Shown here: positions 38,018-47,407 of the stretch, piece after piece
Layout: each line of letters starts with the position of its first letter
Numbering within the stretch: position 1 is the first letter of the stretch
Assembly (NCBI RefSeq): GCF_001570605.1
Contig: NZ_BBXG01000007.1
Coordinates: 366,042 to 430,041 of the forward strand
Length of the DNA: 64,000 bases
Reading direction: 5' to 3'
Source of the DNA: Herbidospora cretacea
Lineage (GTDB): Bacteria > Actinomycetota > Actinomycetes > Streptosporangiales > Streptosporangiaceae
Notes under the pieces: generated by a model
Seen by the model: the letters and a program-made list of their open reading frames with translations, nothing else
Databases searched by the model: none
What the model was told of the DNA's origin: nothing
Made by a program: the position numbers and the translations under genes

Positions 38018-39411
38018 ACCTCGCTCATGACGGCCGTGCGCGCGGTGGGCAACGCCACGTGCACGGTCGTTCCGCGTCCGGGGGCCGAGGTGATCCAGCA
38101 GCGCCCGCCGTGCGCGTCGGTGATCGCCTTCACGATGGCCAGGCCGAGCCCGGCGCCGCCGCCGGTGGCGCGCTCCGAGGAGCCCTGGGTGAACCGGTCG
38201 AAGGCGTGCGCGACCTGCTCGGGAGGCATCCCGGGGCCCTGGTCGGTGATCTCCAGGAGCACCCGGGCGTCGTCCTGGTCGAGGTGGATCAGCGCGGGGG
38301 TTCCTTCGGGGGTGTGCGCCCGTACGTTGGCCAGCAGGTTCACCATGATCTGCCGGATCCTGGCCTCGTCGACCACGGCGACCAGCGAGTCGGGGGCGTT
38401 GACGACGATGGGGGAGCCGGGGTTCAGCGCGCCCGCGTCGGCGGCGGCCTCCCTGACGACCTCGGCCAGGTCGGTGGCGGCCAGGGTGAGGGTGGCGCCC
38501 TTGTCGAGGCGGGCCAGCTCCAGCATCTCGGTGACCAGGTTGCCCATGCGGGTGGCCTCGTCCTCGATGCGGCCCATGATCTTGGGCAGTTCCTCGGGCG
38601 GGATCGCGCCGGCGCGGTAGAGCTCGGCGTAGCCGCGTACCGTCGACAGCGGGGTTCTCAGCTCGTGGGAGGCGTCGGCGGCGAAGCGCCGCACCCGCTC
38701 CTCGGAGGCCCAGCGGTCGCGGAAGGCGCCGGAGATGCGGTCGAGCATCAGGTTGATGGCGCTGCCCAGCCGGCCGACCTCGGTCGCGCCCTCGGGCATC
38801 CGGGCCGACAGGTCGCCGCCCTGCGCTATCCGCAGCGCCGTGCGCGACATCCGGTCGAGCGGCGACAGGCCCGAGACGATCAGCAGCCGCCCGCCGAGCG
38901 CCAGCAGCGCGATGAGCAGACCGCCGGTGACCAGCTCGGCCAGCAGCAGGCTGCGGACCGGGTCGCCGACCGCGTCCAGCGGCACCGCCACGACCACGAT
39001 GCTGGTCCCGTTGCGGTCCTTGGCCGCCGAGGCCAGCAGATGCTCGCCCAGGTGGAAGGTGCGCCCGGCGGCGGCGTGCCCGCCGAGCCGGTCGACGCCG
39101 AGGTCGGTGAGCATGCCCGGCACCCGCGCCGACTGCGGGAAGTCGCCGTTGACGAGCTTGGGCTCGCCGCTTTCCAGGTTGACCGACGCGACCGCGAACG
39201 GCGACCCGGCGAGCGCCTGGGTGACCGTCTCCACGGCGTCGACCCGCCGGGTGGCGGTCGCCGTGGCGGCCAGCAGCTGGCTCTCCAGCCGGCTCGTGAG
39301 GTGCTGGTTGAGCACCACCGCGCTCGTGACCGACAGCACGACCAGCAGGATCGTGCTCACGACGAGCAGCCCGGCCAGCAGCCGGGAGCGGAGCGACATC
39401 GTCAACGCCAT
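38014..39411 (-). CDS. sensor histidine kinase (HAMP, HisKA, HATPase)
   Basis: 465 residues. Two membrane helices (about 8-33 and 158-180) frame an extracytoplasmic sensor of about 120 residues. A HAMP domain follows, then HisKA with His249 in DASHELRTPLS and a HATPase with N-box NLLANVRAH and DQGPGMPP and GGGAGLGLAIV glycine boxes. It pairs with the response regulator encoded 18 bases upstream. The signal is unknown; the architecture is MprB/TrcS-like. Confidence 0.9.
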   Translation of the reverse strand: MALTMSLRSRLLAGLLVVSTILLVVLSVTSAVVLNQHLTSRLESQLLAATATATRRVDAVETVTQALAGSPFAVASVNLESGEPKLVNGDFPQSARVPGMLTDLGVDRLGGHAAAGRTFHLGEHLLASAAKDRNGTSIVVVAVPLDAVGDPVRSLLLAELVTGGLLIALLALGGRLLIVSGLSPLDRMSRTALRIAQGGDLSARMPEGATEVGRLGSAINLMLDRISGAFRDRWASEERVRRFAADASHELRTPLSTVRGYAELYRAGAIPPEELPKIMGRIEDEATRMGNLVTEMLELARLDKGATLTLAATDLAEVVREAAADAGALNPGSPIVVNAPDSLVAVVDEARIRQIMVNLLANVRAHTPEGTPALIHLDQDDARVLLEITDQGPGMPPEQVAHAFDRFTQGSSERATGGGAGLGLAIVKAITDAHGGRCWITSAPGRGTTVHVALPTARTAVMSEV

Positions 39412-39429
39412 TTCGTCTGGCCCCGATCG

Positions 39430-40116
39430 TCAGGGCCGCAGAGCGTATCCCACACCGCGTTGTGTGTGGATCAGGGGTGGTCCGAGCGGGTCCAGCTTCC
39501 GCCGCAGATAGGAGATGTACGTCTCCAGCACCTGCGACGAACCGCCGTACCCCCAGACCTGGTCGAGCAACTGCCGTTTGGTCAGCACCAGCCCGGGATG
39601 TTCCATCAGGAAGGCGAGCAGCCGGAACTCGGTCGGCGACAGCTCCACCCTGACCCCGCCGCGGCGCACCTCCCACCGGGCCTCGTCGAGTTCGAGATCG
39701 GCGACCCGCAGCACGTCGCGGCTGGGGCGCTCCGCCTCGTCGGGCACGGTCGTCCGGCGCAGCACCGCGCGGACCCGCGCGACCAGCGCCTCCACGGAGA
39801 AGGGTTTGGTGACGTAGTCGTCGCCTCCCATGGTGAGCCCGCGCACGGTGTCGGAGACGGTGTCGCGCGCGGTCAGGAAGATGACGGGCGTGGTCGCGCC
39901 CTCGGCCCTGACCCGGCGGCAGATCTCGAACCCGTCGATGTCGGGGAGCATCACGTCGAGCACGACGAGGTCGGGCCGGCGCTCGGCGAACTCGCGCAGC
40001 GCGTCGCGTCCGGTCGCCGCCGCTCTGACGGTGAACCCGTGGAAGCGGAGGGCCACCTCGATGATGTCGCGGATGTTCGGGTCGTCTTCGACGACGAGGA
40101 TCCTGGTCTCACTCAT
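39430..40116 (-). CDS. OmpR/PhoB-family response regulator
   Basis: 228 residues. Receiver domain with acidic pocket Glu10-Asp11-Asp12, phosphoacceptor Asp54 (VVLDVMLPD) and Lys in TKPFSVEALVARV; a winged-helix DNA-binding domain follows (ELSPTEFRLLAFLM, YISYLRRKLD). It precedes the kinase in the same operon. The order regulator-kinase and sequence flavour resemble actinobacterial TrcR/MprA-type systems. Confidence 0.92.
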   Translation of the reverse strand: MSETRILVVEDDPNIRDIIEVALRFHGFTVRAAATGRDALREFAERRPDLVVLDVMLPDIDGFEICRRVRAEGATTPVIFLTARDTVSDTVRGLTMGGDDYVTKPFSVEALVARVRAVLRRTTVPDEAERPSRDVLRVADLELDEARWEVRRGGVRVELSPTEFRLLAFLMEHPGLVLTKRQLLDQVWGYGGSSQVLETYISYLRRKLDPLGPPLIHTQRGVGYALRP

Positions 40117-40191
40117 GGCGAGCTCAAGTATGGTGCTTTTCTCCCACGAAAAGCCCCATATCGGTCACATCGCGTCGTCTCATGCGCCACA

Positions 40192-40228
40192 CCTTCTCCT
40201 CCGCGGCTGTGGTGGCCGGAGGAGAAGG
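40192..40228 (-). terminator. strong terminator hairpin after the methyltransferase
   Basis: A perfect 12-base inverted repeat (CCTTCTCCTCCG and CGGAGGAGAAGG) with a 13-base loop lies 17 bases beyond the stop of the methyltransferase on the minus strand and 76 bases before the response regulator start. No U-tract follows. Confidence 0.7.
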
Positions 40229-40244
40229 GTGGGAAAAGCCTGAG

Positions 40245-40973
40245 TTACTTCACCGTCGCGACACAGAAGACGGTCTGGCCGAACGGCGGCGTGACGAACC
40301 GCTCGATGAAGCGCGTGGCCGGCACGACCGTCCGGTCGTAGATCTTGACCAGGCGCGGGTCGGGGTAGCCGACGCCGCCCCGGCGCACCGCCGCCCACCA
40401 GGCGATGCCGCCCAGGAAGTTGATCGGCTTCAGGGTGTGGATCCCCAGCCCGGCCTCGCGGACCGTCGCGCCGAGCGTCTTGGGGGTGTAGCGGGTGACG
40501 TGGCCGACCTTCTTGTCGAAGTCGCCGTAGAGCTGCATGTAGCCGGGCACCCAGATGATGATCTTGCCGCCGGGCTGGGTGACGCGGGCCAGCGAACGCA
40601 GCGCCTCGACGTCCTCCTCGATGTGCTCCAGCACGTTCATCAGCACGACCGTGTCGACCTTGTCCTCAAGCGGGATGTCGGTCGGCAGCCCGAACTGGAG
40701 CACGCCCACGTCGGGGTTGTCGGCGAAGCGCTTCTCCAGCTGCTCGACGCAGTAGGGGTCGAAGTCGCTCGTCACGAGACGGTCGAGGCGGGGCAGGAAC
40801 TGCTCGGCGAAGTGGCCGAGGCCCGACCCGATCTCCAGCATCGACCGGCCGACGTGCGGTGCCACCATGTCGAACTCGTATTGCCGGTAGTTGCGCGCCT
40901 CGTCGCCGCCCAGATGGTTTTCCAGGGCTTCGTCTCCGGCCGCGGGCTGTACTACACGGTCGTACCCAGACAT
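40245..40973 (-). CDS. class I SAM-dependent methyltransferase
   Basis: 242 residues. SAM-binding motif I is MLEIGSGLGHFAEQF (about 45-59), with SDFDPYCVEQL and VVLMNVLEHIEED as motifs II and post-II, the Methyltransf_11/12 pattern. A C-terminal part with GGIAWWAAVRRGGVGYP may bind a membrane-associated or lipid-linked acceptor, as in enzymes encoded near glycan or undecaprenyl-linked pathways; the acceptor is unknown. It is divergent from the NB-ARC gene at 41079. Confidence 0.85.
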   Translation of the reverse strand: MSGYDRVVQPAAGDEALENHLGGDEARNYRQYEFDMVAPHVGRSMLEIGSGLGHFAEQFLPRLDRLVTSDFDPYCVEQLEKRFADNPDVGVLQFGLPTDIPLEDKVDTVVLMNVLEHIEEDVEALRSLARVTQPGGKIIIWVPGYMQLYGDFDKKVGHVTRYTPKTLGATVREAGLGIHTLKPINFLGGIAWWAAVRRGGVGYPDPRLVKIYDRTVVPATRFIERFVTPPFGQTVFCVATVK

Positions 40974-41078
40974 GGCTCCTCATTCACAGCTGCTGACGGT
41001 CCGAGCGAGTCTAGTGCCCCGGAGAATGGCGCCGATTCTTATCTGCGGCATCTCCCCCGACAGAGTTACGATTCGTTA

Positions 41079-43046
41079 ATGCGTGCCGAGGTGACCAGTT
41101 TCATCGGCCGGGAACCGGAGATCACCGAGATCGCGCGCCTTCTCGACGTCTCCCGCCTGGTGACGCTGACCGGCGTGGGCGGGGTCGGCAAGTCCCGGCT
41201 GGCCGGTCGCGTCGCCGCCGTGGCGCAGGCCGGTTTCCCCGACGGGGTGTTCGTGGCCGACCTGGCCAAGGTCGGCGACGCCGAACTGCTCAGCCATGCC
41301 GTCGCCGACGCGATCCGGCTGACCGACCGGACCACCCGCCCGCCCGACGAGGTGCTGACCGCCCATCTGTCCGGCCGCCGGGCGCTGCTGGTGCTCGACG
41401 GGGCCGACCGGCTGGTCGACGCGTGCGCCCGGCTGGCCGAGCGGCTGCTGCGGGGCGCTCCGGGGCTGCGGGTGCTGGTGACCAGCAGGCAGCCGCTCGA
41501 CGTGGCGGGGGAGCACCTGTTCTCGGTGGCGCCGATGAACCGTACGGAGGCGCTGGAACTGCTGTCCGACCGGGCCGGGCGGCCGGTGGCCGACGACGCC
41601 GGGCTGTGCGACCGGCTCGACGGGATCCCGCTGGCGATCGAGCTGGCCGCGGTGCGGCTCGCCGAGTACCCGGTCGAGGAGCTGGTGCGGCGGCTCGACG
41701 ACCGCTTCCGGCTGCTCGACGGGCTGCGCGCGGCGATCGGGCTGAGCCACGAGCTGTGCTCGCCGGCCGAGCGCCTGCTGTGGGCGCGGCTGTCGGTCTT
41801 CGCCGGGTCGTTCGGGCTGGCCGCGGCCGAGGAGGTGTGCGCCGACCGGACCCTGCCGGCCCACGCGCTGCTCGGGCTGATGAGCAGTCTGGTCGACCGG
41901 TCGATCGTGGTGCGGGCGGGCGGGCAATACCGGCTGCTCGACACCGTGCGCGACTACGGCGAGGAGTGGCTGCGCCGGCTCGGGCCCGACGAGAACGACC
42001 GGCTGCGCCGCAAGCACAAGAACCACTATCTGCGGCTGGCCCGGCGCGGCGAGTCCCAGTGGTTCGGCCCCGGCCAGCAGGCGATCTACGCCCGCACCCA
42101 CGCCGAACACGGCAACTTCCGGGCCGCGCTGGAGTTCTGCGTCTCCACGCCGGGGGAGGAGCGCGACGGGCTCGACCTGGCCGCGACGCTCTGGTTCTAC
42201 TGGATCTGCTGCGGCCACCTGGGTGAGGGCCGCCACTGGCTGGGCCAGGTGCTCGACTCCGACCCCTCGCCGACGCCCGAGCGGGGCAAGGCCCTGTGGG
42301 TGGCGGGCTACATCGCGATCATGCTGGGCGACGCGTCCAGCGCCGTGACGCTGCTGGCCGAGTGCCGCGAGCGCGGCGACGACCGGTCGCGGGCCCGCGC
42401 GGTGCAGCGGCTGGGGGCCCTGGCCATGCTGGGCGACGAGCTCGACCGGGCCATCCCGCTGCTGCTCCACGCCCTGGCCGAATACGAGGACATGGGCCTG
42501 CTCGACACCCACGTGCTGATGGGCAAGATCGAGCTGGCCATGGCCCAGGCGTTCACCGGCCGGCCCGGTCCGGCCGGGGTGATCTGCCGCGACGTCCGGC
42601 GGCTGTGCGAAGACCACGGCGACAAGTGGGTGCTGTCCTACGTCTGCTACCTGGAGGCCTTCCTCGCCTGGGGGTCCGGCGACCACGCCGGGGCCGAGCG
42701 GCTGGCGCGCGAGTCTCTGGCGTACAGCAGGGTCTTCAACGATCTGATCGGCACGGTGCTCGACGCCGAGCTGCTCGCGCTGGTGCTCGTCGGGACCGGC
42801 GACGCCGCCGGCGGCGCGCTCCTGCAAGGGGCGGCGGCGGTCGTGTGGGAGTCGATCGGCACTCCTCTGTACGGCTCCCGCCACTTCACCGCCGCCCACG
42901 ACGAATGCGCCCGCCGGGCGGCGGCCGAGCTCGGTGAAGACGGTTACCGTGCGGAGCTTGCGCGCGGCCGGAGGCTGGGACTCGACCGGGCGTTAGAAAT
43001 TTCCACCCGAGGTAGAGAATTATCCACCGCTGCCCCACAAACGTGA
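41079..43046 (+). CDS. NB-ARC/TPR ATP-binding regulator-like protein (first of tandem pair)
   Basis: 655 residues. The ATPase begins TSFIGRE with Walker A GVGGVGKS (32-39), Walker B ALLVLDGAD, RVLVTSRQPL and DGIPLAIELA, then a winged-helix-like region and TPR-like helices. It resembles the ATPase half of AfsR/LuxR-type regulators but has no visible DNA-binding domain at either end. ATG 41079 is placed by family homology in TSFIGRE; TACGAT 6 bases upstream could be a -10, implying a leaderless message. The next gene is a paralogue. Confidence 0.8.
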   Translation: MRAEVTSFIGREPEITEIARLLDVSRLVTLTGVGGVGKSRLAGRVAAVAQAGFPDGVFVADLAKVGDAELLSHAVADAIRLTDRTTRPPDEVLTAHLSGRRALLVLDGADRLVDACARLAERLLRGAPGLRVLVTSRQPLDVAGEHLFSVAPMNRTEALELLSDRAGRPVADDAGLCDRLDGIPLAIELAAVRLAEYPVEELVRRLDDRFRLLDGLRAAIGLSHELCSPAERLLWARLSVFAGSFGLAAAEEVCADRTLPAHALLGLMSSLVDRSIVVRAGGQYRLLDTVRDYGEEWLRRLGPDENDRLRRKHKNHYLRLARRGESQWFGPGQQAIYARTHAEHGNFRAALEFCVSTPGEERDGLDLAATLWFYWICCGHLGEGRHWLGQVLDSDPSPTPERGKALWVAGYIAIMLGDASSAVTLLAECRERGDDRSRARAVQRLGALAMLGDELDRAIPLLLHALAEYEDMGLLDTHVLMGKIELAMAQAFTGRPGPAGVICRDVRRLCEDHGDKWVLSYVCYLEAFLAWGSGDHAGAERLARESLAYSRVFNDLIGTVLDAELLALVLVGTGDAAGGALLQGAAAVVWESIGTPLYGSRHFTAAHDECARRAAAELGEDGYRAELARGRRLGLDRALEISTRGRELSTAAPQT

Positions 43047-43070
43047 TTGCGTCGTGAAAGCCTGACGGCC

Positions 43071-45101
43071 GTGAACCTTCCGGCGGAAACCAGTACCTTC
43101 GTCGGGCGAGACGCGGAGTTGTCCGAGGTCGGCCGACTGCTCACCGAATCCTCCCTGGTGACGCTCACCGGTCCGGGCGGCGTGGGGAAGACGCGTCTGG
43201 CGTTCCGTGCGGCGGAACAGTACGCCGGGGTTCACCTGGAGCCGGTCCGGGTGGCCGAGTTGGCCGCCGAGCGCAACGGCGATCTGCTCGCCCACGCGGT
43301 CTCCGCTGCGCTCGGCCTTCCCGAGCAGTCGGTCCGGCCTCAGGGCGAGGTGCTGGCCGCGCACCTCGCCGACAGCCGCCTGCTGATCGTCCTCGACACC
43401 GTCGAACACCTCGTCGGGCCCGCCCGCACCCTCGTCGGCCAGGTGCTGACGGCGGCGCCCGGGGTCCGTTTCCTGGTCACCAGCCGCCAGCCGCTCGGCC
43501 ATCCGTCCGAGCGCGTCTTCCGGGTGTGCCCACTGGCCGAGCCCGACGCGCTGCTGCTGTTCGCCGAACGCGCCACCGCCGTGGTCCCCGGCTTCGCCTC
43601 CACCGACGAGGTCGCCCGGCTCTGCCGCCGGATGGAGGGCCTGCCGCTGGCCATCGAACTGGCCGCCCGGCGGCTGCGCTCGATGACCCCCGAGGAGCTC
43701 GCCGACCGGCTCGACGACCGGTTCGCGCTGCTGTCGGGCCACCCGGGCCGCACCGGCCGCCACGCCGCGCTGCGCACCTCCGTCGGCTGGAGCCACGAAC
43801 TCTGCACGCCCGACGAGCGGCTGCTGTGGGCCCGGCTGTCGGTGTTCGCCGGGTCGTTCGAGGCCGAGGCCGCCGCCTACGTCTGCGGCGACGAGCGGGT
43901 GCCCAACGTGCCCGCCACACTGGCCCGGCTGGCCGACAAGTCGGTCGTCTGCTCCATCGGCGACCGCTTCCACATGCTCGACACCTTCCGCGACTACGGC
44001 CGCGAGTGGCTGCGCGAACTCGGCGAGGAGGAGCACATGATGCTCCGCCACCGCGACCACTACGTCGCGGCGGCCCGCCGCGCCGAAGCCGACTGGTGCG
44101 GCCCCAACCAGGAGACCTGGGCCGACTGGGCCCGGGGCGAGATGTCCAACCTGCGGCTGGCCCTCGACCGGAGCGTCGCCAGCCCGCCCGGCCTCGACCT
44201 GGCCGGCCGCCTCTGGTTCGTCTGGTACTGCCTCGGGCACGCCCGCGAGGGCCGCTACTACCTTGATCGCGCGTTGGAACGTAACACCTCCGACAGCTCC
44301 CAGCGCACCCGCGCCCTGTGGGCCGCCGCCTACGTCGCCTTCGCCCAGGGCGACCACGACCAGATGTCCATCCGCCTCACCCAGGCCCGCGAGGCCGCCC
44401 TCGCCCAGGACGACCCGGCCGCCATCGGCCACGCCTGCACCGGCGCGGCCAGCCTGGCGCTGTTCCAGGGCGACTTCGACGCCGTCCGCCTGCTCGCCGA
44501 GGAGGCCATCGACCACCTCGACCGCGTCGGCGGCCGCTACGTCGCCCGCCTGTCGGCGATGTCGCTGCTCGCGCTGGCGCTGATCGGCCGGGGCGACCCC
44601 GACGAGGCGGTGGCCGTGCTGGAGGGCCAGCGGTCGGCCTGCGAGGCGCTCGGCGAGGAGTGGGCCCGCTCGATGGGAGACCAGATCCGCGCCGCGGCCG
44701 AACTCGGCCGGGGCGACGCCGTCACCGCCGACCGCTACGCCCGCACCTCGCTGCGCACGATCTGGCGGCTGGGCGACGTGATGGGCAGCGCGATGGCCGT
44801 CGAACGCCTCGCCGCCTGCGCGGTGGCCATGGGCGACGCCGTGCGCGCGGCCCGCCTGCTGGGCGTGGGGGAGCGGCTGTGGGCCGAGTTCGGGCCGACC
44901 CACTTCGCCCCGCCCGGCTTCGTCGAGTCCCGGGCCCGCACCGACCGGCGCACCCGCCGGGTGCTGGGGGAGCCCGCCTACCTGGAGGCCTACGGCGAGG
45001 GCCGGCAGATGGAGCTCGACGCGGGCGTGACCTACGCGCTCGGCGGTCTTCCCAATTCGGGAGCGATGCGGTGGAATCAACCCGCCGATGAATGCCGATG
45101 A
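43071..45101 (+). CDS. NB-ARC/TPR ATP-binding regulator-like protein (second of tandem pair)
   Basis: 676 residues, clearly paralogous to the preceding protein: STFVGRD, Walker A GPGGVGKT (34-41), LLIVLDTVEHL, RFLVTSRQPLG, EGLPLAIELAARRL, then helical repeats to the C terminus. No HTH or other output domain is visible. GTG 43071 is preferred by comparison with the paralogue; a TTG at 43047 directly after the previous stop would add eight residues. The last 14 bases overlap the ECF sigma factor gene, suggesting coupled expression. Confidence 0.8.
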   Translation: MNLPAETSTFVGRDAELSEVGRLLTESSLVTLTGPGGVGKTRLAFRAAEQYAGVHLEPVRVAELAAERNGDLLAHAVSAALGLPEQSVRPQGEVLAAHLADSRLLIVLDTVEHLVGPARTLVGQVLTAAPGVRFLVTSRQPLGHPSERVFRVCPLAEPDALLLFAERATAVVPGFASTDEVARLCRRMEGLPLAIELAARRLRSMTPEELADRLDDRFALLSGHPGRTGRHAALRTSVGWSHELCTPDERLLWARLSVFAGSFEAEAAAYVCGDERVPNVPATLARLADKSVVCSIGDRFHMLDTFRDYGREWLRELGEEEHMMLRHRDHYVAAARRAEADWCGPNQETWADWARGEMSNLRLALDRSVASPPGLDLAGRLWFVWYCLGHAREGRYYLDRALERNTSDSSQRTRALWAAAYVAFAQGDHDQMSIRLTQAREAALAQDDPAAIGHACTGAASLALFQGDFDAVRLLAEEAIDHLDRVGGRYVARLSAMSLLALALIGRGDPDEAVAVLEGQRSACEALGEEWARSMGDQIRAAAELGRGDAVTADRYARTSLRTIWRLGDVMGSAMAVERLAACAVAMGDAVRAARLLGVGERLWAEFGPTHFAPPGFVESRARTDRRTRRVLGEPAYLEAYGEGRQMELDAGVTYALGGLPNSGAMRWNQPADECR

Positions 45102-45645
45102 TCCACTGACCGACGACGACGCGGTCGGCCGCGCGCTCTCCGGTGACCTGGGCGCCTACGAGACCCTGGTCAGCCGGTACACCGCGATCGCCCACCGCAC
45201 CGCGTTCCTGCTCGGAGCCGGGAACGAGGCCGAGGACGTGGTCCAGGAGGCGTTCGTCAAGGCCTATCGTCATCTGAGGTCGTTCCGGCGCGACTCGGCG
45301 TTCCGGCCGTGGCTGCTGCGCATCGTCGCCAACGAGACCCACAACGCCACCCGGTCCAGGGGACGGCGGGCCGACCTGTCCGTCCGGCTGGAGGGGGTGC
45401 GGGAGCCGTCCGGCCCCGAAGACCCGCAGGACACGGCGGTGGCGGGCGACCGGTCGGCGCGGCTGCTCGCGGCGGTCCGGGCGCTGCCTGATCGGGAACG
45501 TGAAGCGGTGGTCTGCCGGTATTTCTTGCAGTTGTCCGAAGCGGAGACGGCGGAGGTCCTCGGCTGCCCGGTCGGTTCGGTGAAGAGCCGCACCCACCGG
45601 GGGCTGCGACGACTGCGGGAGGAGGTGGACCGTGAACTCCTCTGA
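45088..45645 (+). CDS. ECF RNA polymerase sigma factor
   Basis: 185 residues. Region 2 (YTAIAHRTAFLLGAGNEAEDVVQEAFVKAY, RPWLLRIVANETHN) and region 4 (LPDREREAVVCRYFLQLSEAETAEVLGCPVGSVKSRTHRGL) are complete. The start lies inside the end of the NB-ARC gene and its stop overlaps the start of the next gene by 14 bases, so all three are one transcript. The next gene is the likely anti-sigma factor. Confidence 0.9.
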   Translation: MNADDPLTDDDAVGRALSGDLGAYETLVSRYTAIAHRTAFLLGAGNEAEDVVQEAFVKAYRHLRSFRRDSAFRPWLLRIVANETHNATRSRGRRADLSVRLEGVREPSGPEDPQDTAVAGDRSARLLAAVRALPDREREAVVCRYFLQLSEAETAEVLGCPVGSVKSRTHRGLRRLREEVDRELL

Positions 45646-46333
45646 CGATGATTTCGAGGCCGAACTCCGGGCCCTGGGCGAGTCCCTGCACGTGCCGCCG
45701 CCGCCCGGCGACATGTCCGCCCGGGTGCTCGCCGCGCTGGAGGAGCCGAAACCGCGCTTCACCACCAAGCGCCTGGTGGCCGTGGTGGCCGCCTTCCTCG
45801 TGGTGCTCGTCGCCGCCACCCCGCAGGGCCGCGCGGCCGTGGCGGAGGTGCTGCGGTTCGCCGGGGTCGAGATCGAGGTCGGCACGTCCGGGCCGCTCCC
45901 GTCGGGCTCACCCTCGCCGCTGCCGTCGGAGACGAGCGCCGCGCTGGCCGAGGCGCGCCGGATGGTGGCCTTCCCGCTGGTCGTCCCGGCCGCGCTCGGC
46001 GAACCCGGCCAGGTCAGGGTGGCCGACGGCGGCCAGGTGGTCAGCATGTACTGGGACGGCGTCCGCCTCGACCAGTACGACGGCACCCTGCGCGACGTCT
46101 GGAACAAGCAGCTCGGCGAGCCGTTCCCCCAGCCGGCCCGGGTCGGCGACCTGGCGGCGATGTGGATCCCGCAGAAGCACGGCATCGAATATCTGCCGAA
46201 GGGCGGGGGACGGCCCGTCTCCCTCCGTCTCGCCGGGCCCACCCTGATCTGGCAGTCAGGCGGGGTCGGCCTTCGGCTGGAGGGCGTGGCGACCCTCGAC
46301 GAGGCGACCAGGATCGCGGCGTCAGTTCGCTAG
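45632..46333 (+). CDS. putative membrane-anchored anti-sigma factor
   Basis: 233 residues. A cytoplasmic N terminus of about 45 residues is followed by one membrane helix (about 47-63) and an extracytoplasmic domain with a short SGSPSPLPS linker. No zinc-binding HxxxCxxC motif is seen, so assignment as the regulator of the sigma factor rests on overlap and topology. GTG 45632. Its end overlaps the convergent adenosine deaminase gene by 12 bases. Confidence 0.65.
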   Translation: MNSSDDDFEAELRALGESLHVPPPPGDMSARVLAALEEPKPRFTTKRLVAVVAAFLVVLVAATPQGRAAVAEVLRFAGVEIEVGTSGPLPSGSPSPLPSETSAALAEARRMVAFPLVVPAALGEPGQVRVADGGQVVSMYWDGVRLDQYDGTLRDVWNKQLGEPFPQPARVGDLAAMWIPQKHGIEYLPKGGGRPVSLRLAGPTLIWQSGGVGLRLEGVATLDEATRIAASVR

Positions 46334-47335
46334 CCAGGCGTCGACGTCGGCGAGGATCTCCTTCTTGACCGGTTCGGGCGCCGCCGACGAGCGGATCGAC
46401 TGACGGGCCAGCTCGGCCAGCTCGGCGTCGGAGAAGTCGTAGACGTCCCTGGCCAGCTCGTACTGCGGCAGCAGCCGGGCGCCGAACAGCAGCGGGTCGT
46501 CGGCGCCGAGCGCGATCGGCACCCCGGCCTCGAACAGCCTTCTCAGCGGCACGTCCTCCGGCCCCCGCGCCACCCCCAGACCCACGTTCGAGAGCGGGCA
46601 GACCTCGCAGGTGACCCGCCGGTCGGCCAGCCGCTCCATCAGGCGGGGGCTCTCGGCGGCGCGGACACCGTGGCCGACGCGGTCGGCCCCCAGGTCGTCG
46701 ACGCACTCGGCGACGCTCGGGGCGCCCAGCAGCTCGCCGCCGTGGGGGACGGCCAGCAGCCCGGCCCGCTTCGCGATCCGGAACGCCGCGTCGAAGTCGC
46801 GGGCCCGGCCCCGGCGCTCGTCGTTGGACAGCCCGAAGCCGATCACCCCCTGGTCGGCGTACTGGCCGGCCAGCCGGGCGAGGGTCCGCGCGTCGAGCGG
46901 ATGACGGGTCCGGTTGGCCGCGACGATGACCGCCAGCCCCACTCCGGTCGACTGCGACGCCTGCCGGGCCGCGTCGAGCGCCAGCTCTAGCGTCTGGGTC
47001 AGCCCGCCGAACCGCGAGGCGTATCCCGACGGGTCGACCTGGATCTCCAGCCACCGCGACCCTTCGCGGGCCTCGTCCTCGGCCGCCTCGCGGACCAGCC
47101 GGTAGACGTCTTCGGGCCGCCGCAGCACCGAGCGGGCGATGTCGTAGAGCCGCTGGAACCGGAACCAGCCGCGTTCGTCGGTGGCGTGCAGTTGCGGCGG
47201 CCAGTCCTGCACCAGCGCGTCGGGCAGGTGCACCCCCTGCTCCTGGGCGAGCTCGATCAGCGTCGAATGGCGCATCGAACCGGTGAAGTGCAGGTGGAGG
47301 TGGGCTTTGGGGAGTTTGTCGAGTGGACGCCGCAT
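46322..47335 (-). CDS. add: adenosine deaminase
   Basis: 337 residues. Zinc ligands are in KAHLHLHFTG (His12, His14), the catalytic region in VPHGGELLG and GHGVRAAESP, and the late metal Asp in LGADDPLLFG. It converts adenosine or deoxyadenosine to inosine in purine salvage; some relatives act on other aminopurines. ATG 47335 is chosen because AGGA lies 8 bases upstream; ATG 47341 adds two residues. Confidence 0.9.
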   Translation of the reverse strand: MRRPLDKLPKAHLHLHFTGSMRHSTLIELAQEQGVHLPDALVQDWPPQLHATDERGWFRFQRLYDIARSVLRRPEDVYRLVREAAEDEAREGSRWLEIQVDPSGYASRFGGLTQTLELALDAARQASQSTGVGLAVIVAANRTRHPLDARTLARLAGQYADQGVIGFGLSNDERRGRARDFDAAFRIAKRAGLLAVPHGGELLGAPSVAECVDDLGADRVGHGVRAAESPRLMERLADRRVTCEVCPLSNVGLGVARGPEDVPLRRLFEAGVPIALGADDPLLFGARLLPQYELARDVYDFSDAELAELARQSIRSSAAPEPVKKEILADVDAWLAN

Positions 47336-47407
47336 CTCCATATCCTGACGCACGGCACTCAACCTCGGACCCGGTTCGCGCGTTGTGGACGAGCGAAAGG
47401 GGAGCCC

